Source: an uncultured Clostridia bacterium (GTDB taxonomy: Bacteria; Bacillota; Clostridia; Oscillospirales; Ruminococcaceae). Taken from it: DNA of 6,882 nt. Below the pieces are notes generated by a model that ran no database searches, was not told where the DNA came from, and saw only the letters and a list, made by a program, of their open reading frames with translations. The DNA is taken from assembly GCA_945933905.1 (NCBI GenBank), contig CAMEQX010000071.1, positions 1 through 6,882 of the forward strand. The letters are read 5' to 3'. Each line of letters starts with the position of its first letter. Position 1 is the first letter of the stretch. The position numbers were made by a program, and so were the translations under genes. This document shows positions 1-5,720 of this stretch, one piece after another.

Positions 1-150
1 GTACAATGGCGTACAGAGTACAAGGCAGGTACGCTGCCGTACATCTGTGGAAAGCCCGTCAAGCCGCTTGGTTATGCGGAATGTACGCCTGTACACCAAA
101 AGCGGCTCATTTTTCCCTATAATTCTTTTCAGCTTTGCCTTAATTTTAGC
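1..150. other. GTAC-rich stretch without a convincing gene
   Basis: Seven GTAC tetramers fall within the first 94 bases (at 1, 11, 18, 29, 39, 83 and 91). A small hairpin, GGCAG-gtacg-CTGCC, sits at 24-38 and is flanked by GTAC on both sides. Two plus-strand frames stay open across this region, but neither has a ribosome site or a recognisable motif. Both run straight into the repeated block that follows, so I do not call a gene. A 13-bp arm, TTTTCAGCTTTGC (127-139), is the exact reverse complement of GCAAAGCTGAAAA (167-179) at the start of that block. The region is probably non-coding mobile-element DNA, or the far 3' end of a gene cut by the window edge. Confidence 0.4.
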
Positions 151-154
151 GGAC

Positions 155-264
155 TGCGAATTTATTGCAAAGCTGAAAAAAAGAAAACGGGGTCACTGCT
201 TGTCGCAGCACCCTGCCTCTATCCGAGCGCCTTTCCGCCAAATCGCCACATTTTCTTTTTTCAG
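155..264. repeat. Direct repeat block, copy 1 (flanks the acetyltransferase)
   Basis: This 110-bp block recurs in the same orientation at 930-1036. By eye roughly three quarters or more of the bases agree, with a few one- or two-base gaps. Shared landmarks are TTTATTGCAAAGCTGAAAAA, GGGGTCACTGC, GCAGCA, CTGCC, AGCGC and a closing TTTTCTTTTTTCAG. The block has inverted ends, since CTGAAAAAAAGAAAA near the left is nearly complementary to TTTTCTTTTTTCAG at the right. An inner hairpin pairs GGGT-ca-CTGC with GCAG-c-ACCC. Short open frames cross it on both strands but look like chance. It may be a miniature repeat or a structured RNA-like element; its function is unknown. Confidence 0.75.
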
Positions 265-301
265 ATTTGGAGTTGGAGGCGTTGTCGCTAAATTAAGGCA
301 A

Positions 302-327
302 AGCCGCACTCGGTGTCGGGTGCGGCT
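302..327 (-). terminator. Candidate terminator hairpin downstream of the acetyltransferase
   Basis: AGCCGCAC (302-309) and GTGCGGCT (320-327) form an 8-bp GC-rich stem with a 10-base loop. Read on the minus strand, the hairpin lies about 37 bases past the acetyltransferase stop and is followed by the moderately T-rich TTGCCTTAATTT. The T-tract is weak, so termination is plausible but not certain. A shorter hairpin, CACCGA-tg-TCGGTG, sits at the matching place after the second repeat copy (1049-1062), so the structure may instead belong to the repeat. Confidence 0.4.
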
Positions 328-363
328 GAATGTGAATATGTGAACTGCTCGACTTATGAGAAG

Positions 364-831
364 TTATCTGAATTTCTCCAAACGATATACTTGCTCTTCA
401 TCTAATTCTTTAATTCCATTTTTATATTCATACCCCATTTTTCGATAGAATTCTACTGCTGTAATTGAAGCTGGTATCTCAATTCTATTTGCTCTCAAAA
501 AATACTCATCCTGTTCCAGCGTTCGGATGATTTGTTTTCCGATTCCTTTCCTTTGATATTCGGGTAATACAAAAATTGTCAGTAATATACTTTCCGTGGT
601 ACTTCCCCAATATCCCGCTATTGCACCACACCCAATAATTCGTGTTTTATCACATACAACATACATATGTCCTTCCTTTGCACGTTCAATCAGTACATCT
701 GCTGAATGTGAAGCTATATTGTCATCAATATATTTTGCGCAATAATCTTTATTGTTGCTTTTTTTTAGAGTTTCAGCAATAACTTGTGCTGTTTCTGTGG
801 CATCCTCTCGTTTGAATAATCTGATTTCCAT
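364..831 (-). CDS. GNAT-family N-acetyltransferase
   Basis: This is a 155-residue protein of the usual single-domain GNAT size. Such enzymes move an acetyl group from acetyl-CoA to an amine on a small molecule or protein; the substrate cannot be read from the sequence. Strand beta-4 (SILLTIFVLP, residues 81-90) leads into the acetyl-CoA pyrophosphate-binding loop Q93-R-K-G-I-G-K99, the family's Q/RxxGxG/A signature. The C-terminal AVEFYRKMGYEY (125-136) is the typical family ending. I chose the ATG at 831 because GGAGG lies at the right distance upstream of it; an in-frame GTG at 840 overlaps that site and is unlikely. The gene has its own promoter, runs opposite to the relaxase and lies between two copies of a repeat, which suggests cargo. 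A resistance-type role is possible but unsupported. Confidence 0.9.
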   Translation of the reverse strand: MEIRLFKREDATETAQVIAETLKKSNNKDYCAKYIDDNIASHSADVLIERAKEGHMYVVCDKTRIIGCGAIAGYWGSTTESILLTIFVLPEYQRKGIGKQIIRTLEQDEYFLRANRIEIPASITAVEFYRKMGYEYKNGIKELDEEQVYRLEKFR

Positions 832-870
832 ACTATTCACCTCCGCAAATTCCGATATGTCGATGAGATT

Positions 871-899
871 ATTATACCATAATCAACCAAGAAATTCAA
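871..899 (-). promoter_or_regulatory. Promoter of the acetyltransferase gene
   Basis: On the minus strand, TTGAAT (894-899) and TATAAT (871-876) are separated by 17 bases. The -10 box has a TGG extension (TGGTATAAT), making a strong extended -10 sigma-A promoter. The start codon is about 40 bases downstream. The same 11-base string covering the -10 recurs in the hydrolase promoter at 4009-4019. Confidence 0.75.
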
Positions 900-929
900 C
901 CCCTTTTCAGCCACCGATTTCCGGGCGAT

Positions 930-1036
930 TGCAATTTTATTGCAAAGCTGAAAAAAGAAAATGGGGTCACTGCTCGCCGCAGCATCCTGCCACTATCATA
1001 GCGCTTTGCCGATTGCTCCACACTTTTCTTTTTCAG
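930..1036. repeat. Direct repeat block, copy 2
   Basis: This is the second, diverged copy of the block at 155-264, in the same orientation and about 775 bases away. The inner hairpin is kept: CTGC-tcgcc-GCAG, flanked by GGGT and ATCC, where one G-C pair of copy 1 becomes G-T but can still pair. The loop sequence has changed, as expected if structure is conserved. The closing TTTTCTTTTTCAG again mirrors CTGAAAAAAGAAAA near the left end. It lies just upstream of the acetyltransferase promoter and before the relaxase control region. Confidence 0.75.
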
Positions 1037-1103
1037 TTTTGAAAATAGCACCGATGTCGGTGTGTGAAAGCAGGACAAGCAGAGAGCGAGAACGGGGTTT
1101 GCA

Positions 1104-1132
1104 CGCATTATGCGCTGTCGCGCAAAACGCTG
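1104..1132. repeat. 29-bp palindromic repeat, copy A (upstream of the relaxase)
   Basis: This 29-base sequence begins CGCATTATGCGCT and ends GCGCAAAACGCTG. It recurs inside the relaxase gene at 1869-1897 with a single difference (G at 1117, A at 1882). It contains the palindromic core GCATTATGC and a second inverted pair of GCGC words. The length and near-identity make chance unlikely. It may be a small mobile palindromic repeat of the REP/RUP kind, or a recognition site used twice. Confidence 0.8.
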
Positions 1133-1156
1133 GCGCTCCCTTTGCCCCTCGGAGAG

Positions 1157-1258
1157 CGCCATACCCTTGATTGTTGCCGGTTGTGCTAAAGGCACAACCC
1201 TGCAGCCTGCGAAATCAATGTCAAGGGTATTATGGCGTTACTGTTGGCACAACAGTAA
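1157..1258. other. Nested inverted repeats, candidate origin of transfer (oriT)
   Basis: Three inverted repeats lie between the upstream repeats and the relaxase ribosome site. The outer pair is CGCCATACCCTTGA (1157-1170) against TCAAGGGT-att-ATGGCG (1221-1237), 14 paired bases with a 3-base bulge. Inside it, GGTTGTGC (1179-1186) pairs with GCACAACC (1192-1199). To the right, TTACTGTTG (1238-1246) pairs with CAACAGTAA (1250-1258) around a 3-base loop. In MobV plasmids such as pMV158 the nick site lies in inverted repeats just upstream of the relaxase gene, so placement and structure fit an oriT. The nick position cannot be assigned. GGCGCTC (1132-1138) and GAGCGCC (1154-1160) could form a competing hairpin. 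Confidence 0.55.
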
Positions 1259-1287
1259 AAATACCGCAGCGAAAGGAGATTATACTT

Positions 1288-2652
1288 ATGAGCGAAAAAC
1301 GCATTTCTCATTGTCAAGGCAAGGGAAGCCTTACCCACAACAACCGCAAATTCAACGCCAAAAACGTGGACGATACCCGAACGAAAGACAACATAGTTTT
1401 CGTGCAACAGCCTATTGAAGAAGCATACGAACACCTGTTCGGCGCTGCCGTTGAGCGTTACAACGCAAGGCAGAAACGACCCGACAGGAAGATTACCACA
1501 ACCTACTACGAGCATACTTTCAAGCGGAAGATTTCGCAAACCGTTGTTACCGCTGCCGACAAGCGCAAGAGCTTCTACGAAGATGTGGTGCAGATTGGCG
1601 ATATGAAGAATACGGGCGTTGGAACTCCTGATGCTGAAATTGCCACTGCTTGCCTGACGGAGTATATGCAGGGCTTTCAGCAACGCAACCCGAATTTCTA
1701 TGTTTTCAATGCGGTTCTACACCTTGATGAAGCAACTCCGCACCTGCATATCGACTACATACCTGTCGGGCATTACAAAATGGGAGTTGACACCCAAAAC
1801 GGCATAGCACAGGCGCTCAAAGAAATGGGTTACGGCAGTGGCAAGGACACTATCAGCCGTTGTGCGAGCGCATTATGCGCTATCGCGCAAAACGCTGCTG
1901 AGTGCAAGGTGCTGACCGAGATATGTAATAGGCACGGCATACAAATCGACGCCCCCGAAAAGTCCCGTGGTAGCTTGACGGTGGAGCAGTACAAAGAGTA
2001 TGCCAAGATAACGGAGCAGGTTGAGGAGAAGAAAGAGGAGGTCACTCGGCTTGATGAGCAAGCCGAGAGTGCAGATAGGCTTCTCAAGCACCGTGAGGAG
2101 CTGCGGACACAGGTCGAAGCCGTTATTGACGGGCTGGACGAGCAGTTCCAAGAGAAGAATGCTGCGGTTGCTCATCTGGACGAGGAGATTGCAGAAAAGT
2201 CCTCGGCTCTCACGCAGACCGCCGCCGCACTTGCAGATAAACAGACCTTGCTTGAAACGAGCGCCCGAAAGGCAACAAAGCTCAAATCCATAGACGAGAT
2301 TGAAACCGGCAAGACTATGTTCGGCGGTAAGGTTACTCTCTCCAAAGAGGATTACGGTATGCTGACCGACCTCTCCAAGAAGCAGATTGCCGCCGAGAAT
2401 AAGGAGAGCGAGCTGACCGCCGAGATTGCAAAACTGAAAAAGGAAAACGAGGAAGCTGCGGCAAGTAATGCCGCTCTTGAACAGAAGGTACAGGAGATTT
2501 ACCCGCTCCGAGAGGAACTCCGCAAAACCAAAAATGAGCTTGGAAGCCTGAAAGCAATGTACCAAAAGGTGCTGGACTTTATTGAGAGCCTGAAGCTCAC
2601 GCAGAAGCTGCAGGAGTTTTTGAAGCAGAGGGCGAGAGGGGTGAAGCGGTGA
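1288..2652 (+). CDS. MobV/Pre-family plasmid mobilization relaxase
   Basis: This 454-residue protein would nick one strand at oriT and lead it into a recipient using another element's transfer machinery. The N-terminal half carries the MobV relaxase motifs. LTHNNR (15-20) has H17 at the place of the catalytic histidine of pMV158 MobM. HLDEATPHLHIDYIP (145-159) is the metal-binding motif, with H145, E148, H152 and H154. From about residue 230 the protein becomes Glu/Lys-rich and strongly coiled-coil, as in other MobV proteins, and ends KQRARGVKR. I start at the ATG at 1288 because AGGAG lies nine bases upstream and MSEKRIS resembles family starts; the frame is open further back (ATG-less, from 1171), but that part overlaps the inverted repeats. 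An odd segment, residues 194-203, is encoded by the 29-bp repeat also found upstream. No conjugation or replication genes are visible, so the element is mobilizable rather than self-transmissible. Confidence 0.92.
   Translation: MSEKRISHCQGKGSLTHNNRKFNAKNVDDTRTKDNIVFVQQPIEEAYEHLFGAAVERYNARQKRPDRKITTTYYEHTFKRKISQTVVTAADKRKSFYEDVVQIGDMKNTGVGTPDAEIATACLTEYMQGFQQRNPNFYVFNAVLHLDEATPHLHIDYIPVGHYKMGVDTQNGIAQALKEMGYGSGKDTISRCASALCAIAQNAAECKVLTEICNRHGIQIDAPEKSRGSLTVEQYKEYAKITEQVEEKKEEVTRLDEQAESADRLLKHREELRTQVEAVIDGLDEQFQEKNAAVAHLDEEIAEKSSALTQTAAALADKQTLLETSARKATKLKSIDEIETGKTMFGGKVTLSKEDYGMLTDLSKKQIAAENKESELTAEIAKLKKENEEAAASNAALEQKVQEIYPLREELRKTKNELGSLKAMYQKVLDFIESLKLTQKLQEFLKQRARGVKR
1869..1897. repeat. 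29-bp palindromic repeat, copy B (inside the relaxase gene)
   Basis: This copy matches 1104-1132 at 28 of 29 positions. It encodes about residues 194-203 (ALCAIAQNA) of the relaxase, between the conserved GSGKDTISR stretch and KVLTEICNRHGI. The reading frame stays open, so if it is an insertion it is in frame. From memory of the family, the link between these two conserved stretches is usually several residues shorter. Confidence 0.75.
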
Positions 2653-2685
2653 CGATAATTTAGCAGCATACAGGTAAAAATACGC

Positions 2686-2726
2686 TTGAAATATGTGATA
2701 ATCTGTGCTATAATATAACAGGAGGG
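2686..2726 (+). promoter_or_regulatory. Orphan promoter and Shine-Dalgarno without a start codon
   Basis: TTGAAA (2686-2691), a 17-base spacer and TATAAT (2709-2714) with a TGC extension form a strong promoter just after the relaxase stop. AGGAGGG follows at 2720-2726, only six bases past the -10 box, close to or at the expected transcription start. No ATG, GTG or TTG starts an open frame at a usable distance; the sequence continues ATAAGCAAGTTCAAATAG. A hairpin, AGTTCA-aatagtc-TGAACT, lies at 2734-2752. This could be the scar of a lost cargo gene or the start of a small untranslated RNA. Confidence 0.5.
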
Positions 2727-2852
2727 ATAAGCAAGTTCAAATAGTCTGAACTGTGATAGCAAACCCCCGATAGAAATTTGATAGCATAAGTCTGTATAGC
2801 TTATAGACTTTGGATAATTCCTATCATTTTAATTCAAATCGTATCAAATCAT

Positions 2853-2870
2853 CTAAACAAAATTGTTTAG
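2853..2870. repeat. 18-bp palindrome
   Basis: CTAAACAA-aa-TTGTTTAG is a perfect inverted repeat with 8-bp arms in an AT-rich gap. A second, looser hairpin, AAGTCT...AGACTT, lies shortly before it (about 2788-2811). The perfect palindrome could be an operator or a recombinase site, but no regulator or integrase gene is in the window. Confidence 0.4.
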
Positions 2871-2893
2871 TTTAGCCTTTCATTTGGCGAGTG

Positions 2894-2952
2894 GGAATAA
2901 TAATCCCCCCCCCGAAAACCCGCAAAACAGGTCTTCGGGGGCTCTTTATTCC
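2894..2952 (+). terminator. Long hairpin, likely terminator after the relaxase region
   Basis: CCCCCGAA (2909-2916) pairs with TTCGGGGG (2934-2941). An outer arm pair, GGAATAA (2894-2900) with TTATTCC (2946-2952), extends the structure around small internal loops. The strong GC stem is followed by CTCTTTATT rather than a pure T-run. A run of nine C residues (2905-2913) precedes the loop. It most likely ends transcription coming from the orphan promoter or the relaxase, and may mark the edge of the mobile element. Confidence 0.6.
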
Positions 2953-2990
2953 TCCATAAATACAGATTTATCAACAACAATCAAATTCAA

Positions 2991-3024
2991 AAACCGCCTT
3001 TATCTCTCAAAAGGCGGTTTTTTT
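2991..3024. terminator. Bidirectional rho-independent terminator
   Basis: AAACCGCCTTT (2991-3001) and AAAGGCGGTTT (3010-3020) form an 11-bp stem with an 8-base loop. A T-run follows on the plus strand and an A-run precedes it, so the hairpin can act in both directions. On the minus strand it lies about 26 bases after the stop of the alpha/beta hydrolase and is its natural terminator. Confidence 0.85.
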
Positions 3025-3049
3025 CGATAGATTATGTTCGGCGTTGACG

Positions 3050-3967
3050 TTATTTGAAAAGCTCCAGAAACTCCTTCTTTTTCTCAATATGTATTCCGTG
3101 CCCGCACTTGAACCGAACGACAGAAAAGTCGGAAATCAGCTCGCCGACTCTGCTTACATCATCGTCTGTAAGTGCGCACATCTGTATTCCGTCATCGCCG
3201 ATATTTGTCACTGCTTTCAGAAATACCGTGGGACAGGTGATTTCTTTAAGCAGATTGTCGTAATCAATGTGACTATGGAAAGAGTCTGTGTAAAACGCTT
3301 CGCCGAAAAGCGCATCGTAATCATTCATACCCTTGAATGCCTCAAGCGCAAATTTAGGCCAGAACATCACCTTCAGCGATTTGTCGGGGTGTTTTTCTCT
3401 GAATTTACGCGCATTTGCCGTGAACTTCCCGCGAATTTTTTCTCGGTTCTTTTCGGGGAAGAAATTCCACGAATACTGATTTTCAAAGTAATAAAGAACA
3501 AAATCCTTTTTCTCGGTCTGATTTAAAAAGTTGTGGCAGATTGTGGATAAATCAACATAATTGTACGTTTTAAACCTACGCTCTCCAAAGCTTGCGAAGA
3601 AAGGCGGGTCCTCCAAAATCAGTTTCTCGCAGCAATGATACTTTGCTTCGATATATGCTGCAATTAAGCCGCCCGAGGAATGTCCCACCAACGTAATCTT
3701 TTCATCGGTAAGGCTTTTGATAAGCGAATAAACGTCGTCGCCTATGATATCCAGCTTATACAGCTCAGCCTTGTGAGTGCTTCCGCCGTGACCGTAATAG
3801 TCGATAAGGAGAATTCTTGCGGATTTTTCAAGCTGCTTTGCCGTTTCAAAATAGCTGACGGAAGAAGTGCCTTGCGCGTGCAGCATAACAATCAATCGTT
3901 TTCCTTCACCCGAGAGATAATACCGAAGTTTATCTCCTTTTGCCGTGATAAATTCATTGTCTTTCAT
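3050..3967 (-). CDS. Alpha/beta-fold hydrolase
   Basis: This 305-residue soluble protein has no signal peptide and belongs to the alpha/beta hydrolase superfamily (esterases, lipases, peptidases and related enzymes). Its substrate is not evident. The nucleophile elbow is G95-H-S97-S-G99 in the context ITLVGHSSGGLIAA. The oxyanion loop is LHAQG (29-33), and LLIDYYGHGGS (53-63) is the usual strand-4 DxxGHGxS segment. The catalytic histidine is probably H293 in CGHGIHIE, and the acid is possibly D258 or D259 after the PTVFLKA strand. A cap region of about 100 residues rich in aromatic and charged residues lies between the elbow and the acid. GGGAGGA is nine bases before the ATG. The gene has its own promoter and terminator, so it is probably a single transcription unit although its neighbours point the same way. 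Confidence 0.9.
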   Translation of the reverse strand: MKDNEFITAKGDKLRYYLSGEGKRLIVMLHAQGTSSVSYFETAKQLEKSARILLIDYYGHGGSTHKAELYKLDIIGDDVYSLIKSLTDEKITLVGHSSGGLIAAYIEAKYHCCEKLILEDPPFFASFGERRFKTYNYVDLSTICHNFLNQTEKKDFVLYYFENQYSWNFFPEKNREKIRGKFTANARKFREKHPDKSLKVMFWPKFALEAFKGMNDYDALFGEAFYTDSFHSHIDYDNLLKEITCPTVFLKAVTNIGDDGIQMCALTDDDVSRVGELISDFSVVRFKCGHGIHIEKKKEFLELFK

Positions 3968-4008
3968 TTCTTTTGTCCTCCCGATAAAATCCGATTTTTG
4001 CCAATTTC

Positions 4009-4037
4009 ATTATACCATACGTTCGGGTTTAAGTCTA
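4009..4037 (-). promoter_or_regulatory. Promoter of the alpha/beta hydrolase gene
   Basis: On the minus strand, TATAAT (4009-4014) carries a TGG extension. TAGACT (4032-4037) lies 17 bases upstream and matches the -35 consensus at four of six positions. The start codon is about 41 bases downstream. It lies after the transglutaminase-like pseudogene, so the hydrolase does not depend on that gene's transcript. Confidence 0.7.
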
Positions 4038-4081
4038 GAAAAATCTTGATATTTCGCAAAGAATGTTCCCAAAAACTGCTG

Positions 4082-4699
4082 TTAAGATTTATACATCAAT
4101 TCGGTCGGCAAGTCATCGAAAAGTTCTGTTCTGGTCTTGTTTCTTGTTAATTTCTCCAAGACTTTTTTATCGGGATTTGGATAAACCGTGAAACAGTCCT
4201 CCTCACCCTTTTCCTCGCGAACAGGGAAAGCAAGTTGTTCTTCATCCAAAGAAAACCGCGCATTTACACCTTTTTTATTTCCCCTCGCGTCAAGCCGTAT
4301 CCATTTTTGGCGTTCTTTAATATACACGCCGCAAAGCCCGTGATATACTAACACGGGAGAGGTTTAATCGTCAAAAATAAGCAACTCGTAACCCACTAAA
4401 ACAGGTCCCGTTTTCGAGCGCAGCAAAGCGGCTAACAAATGAGATTTTGCAAAGCAGATACCGTGCCCCGCTTTCAGTACCTCGGAAGCGGAACAAGTTA
4501 TAATATCTTCGTTTATGTCAGCTGAATGGGAAATCTTATCACGGACAAATTCATAGGCAGCCTTGATAAATTCAATCTCGCTGTCGGCTTTTTGGAATAA
4601 CGATTCGGCAAGATTTGCGATAATATCATTCTCATAATCAATCACATTATCGTTTTTCAAGTATTCTTCAAAGTTATCCGAAAACGGTATAATGTTCAT
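4082..4699 (-). pseudogene. Transglutaminase-like protein interrupted by an in-frame stop
   Basis: Reading through one TAA (codon 112, at 4364-4366), this frame gives a 205-codon protein of the transglutaminase-like superfamily, papain-fold enzymes that often act as cysteine proteases or amidases. The triad residues are visible: Cys in GHGICFAKSHLLAALLR (C82), His in LVYHGLCGVYI (H120) and Asp in WIRLDARGN (D137). The stop falls between Cys and His, so neither half can be active alone. The sequence on both sides is in the same frame and fits the family, so this is a simple nonsense change. I start at the ATG at 4699, with GGAGG four bases upstream; an in-frame start further up (4747) lacks a ribosome site. 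A restart at GTG 4354 would make only the C-terminal half. It lies 87 bases after the membrane protein gene and may share its transcript. Confidence 0.8.
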
Positions 4700-4786
4700 T
4701 TTTCCTCCAAAATTTTTTGGTTTATTGCGCGGAATGATTGAAAACATCGGCGCAAAACGGATTTATCTGCTTTATTTATGACAATT

Positions 4787-5659
4787 TCAATCGTTATTCA
4801 TATTTTTATACAGCTTTCTGACAAGAATTATCGCATAAACACCGAGAAGCAGGAAAATCAACGATTTCGTAATAAGCGCGGGTATAGGCAAATCAATCCC
4901 CGAAGCAATCTGAAAGCCTGTCTGAAATATCATCATTGCCCCGACCGTGATAATTCCGACAGTCAATATCGAAAGCAAAACCACGCCGAAGGAATTGCGC
5001 TTTTTCAGCAGATAAAGGCAGATAAACGCCGTAGGACTGATTATTCCCATATCAAGAATATAGGTGATTTCCGTTGTGTAAACCTCAATCAAATCAAGGG
5101 TTCCGTTTCCAAACGAGGAAATGATATCGGGCAGCCACGCGACAAAGGTTGAAATACCCGAAAGCAGCAGAAAAATTGTGTAAGCTTTCCCTGTAAGAAA
5201 ATCGGGGACCTCAAACCGTTCCTTTGACACGCCGTAAACCCCTGTAATAAACGCGAATAACGAGCAGACAAAAAGCGCGGTGTATGCAAGAAACAGCGCA
5301 TTATAAGTAACGCCGAAGCAAAGGCTTATCGCATAGTACAACACCCACGCAAGTATTGACACAAGCAGCAGACGGCTTGTTTTGTTTTGCTTTTTAAGGT
5401 CGTTTATCAGGAAAATTATGGTCAGCGGAATACTAACCAAAAGCACCGTCAAATCGCTTCCGATGAAAATGGGTGCTTTAAAATAGCTGTCGCGGGCGTA
5501 AATTCCGCTTCCCCACATTTTTATCGTTTCGCCGTACTGATTTACAGCGTCAAATGACTTTGAAATATTCCACGAAAATACGCCGAAAAGCGTTGTTATT
5601 GCAAGAAGAACCACAGCCGTGATTGTCAGAATATGAATTGCCTTTAATTTTCGCATCAT
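4787..5659 (-). CDS. Polytopic membrane protein of unknown function
   Basis: This protein of 289-290 residues has about eight hydrophobic segments, near residues 8-29, 62-85, 96-117, 119-142, 157-180, 198-218, 224-246 and 260-282. Lysine and arginine lie in the connecting loops (for example NDLKKQNKTSR after segment 2, and LLKKRNSFG after segment 6) and in the C-terminal tail RKLYKNMNND, which gives a cytoplasmic orientation. A soluble loop of about 30 residues (FSWNISKSFDAVNQYGETIKMW and following) separates the first two segments. I recognise no transporter, enzyme or sensor motif. Two adjacent ATGs compete: GAGGG lies four bases from the one at 5659 and seven from the one at 5656, so the second is equally likely. 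It has its own promoter and is the first gene of a minus-strand run. Confidence 0.85.
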   Translation of the reverse strand: MMRKLKAIHILTITAVVLLAITTLFGVFSWNISKSFDAVNQYGETIKMWGSGIYARDSYFKAPIFIGSDLTVLLVSIPLTIIFLINDLKKQNKTSRLLLVSILAWVLYYAISLCFGVTYNALFLAYTALFVCSLFAFITGVYGVSKERFEVPDFLTGKAYTIFLLLSGISTFVAWLPDIISSFGNGTLDLIEVYTTEITYILDMGIISPTAFICLYLLKKRNSFGVVLLSILTVGIITVGAMMIFQTGFQIASGIDLPIPALITKSLIFLLLGVYAIILVRKLYKNMNND

Positions 5660-5690
5660 TTTTCCCTCAATTCAGAATGTTATTTTTTTC

Positions 5691-5719
5691 AGTATAATAC
5701 AAATTTTTCTTTTTGTCAA
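5691..5719 (-). promoter_or_regulatory. Promoter of the membrane protein gene
   Basis: On the minus strand, a perfect TTGACA (5714-5719) and TATACT (5691-5696) are 17 bases apart. The start codon is about 32 bases downstream. The opposite strand over this promoter is where the decayed gene fragment to the right loses its upstream part. Confidence 0.75.
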
Positions 5720-5720
5720 T

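Noticed and set aside
47..343. Open plus-strand frame of 98 codons at the left end
   Set aside because: No ribosome site, a Cys/Arg/Phe-rich composition without motifs, and the frame runs through the repeated block whose second copy reads differently. It is best explained as chance.
896..1195. Overlapping open frames on both strands between the acetyltransferase and the relaxase
   Set aside because: They cover the second repeat copy, the 29-bp repeat and the candidate oriT. None has a ribosome site or a recognisable domain.
1171..1287. Upstream extension of the relaxase reading frame by 39 codons
   Set aside because: The extra stretch lies on the inverted repeats, has no ribosome site of its own, and the ATG at 1288 has AGGAG at a good distance and gives a family-like N-terminus.
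1873..2565. Long minus-strand open frame opposite the relaxase (230 codons)
   Set aside because: It mirrors the Glu/Lys-rich coiled coil, which translates to Leu/Phe-rich sequence on the other strand. This is a known shadow effect, and the relaxase motifs are convincing.
3044..3526. Plus-strand open frame opposite the hydrolase
   Set aside because: It is the antisense shadow of the alpha/beta hydrolase, whose catalytic motifs and ribosome site are clear.
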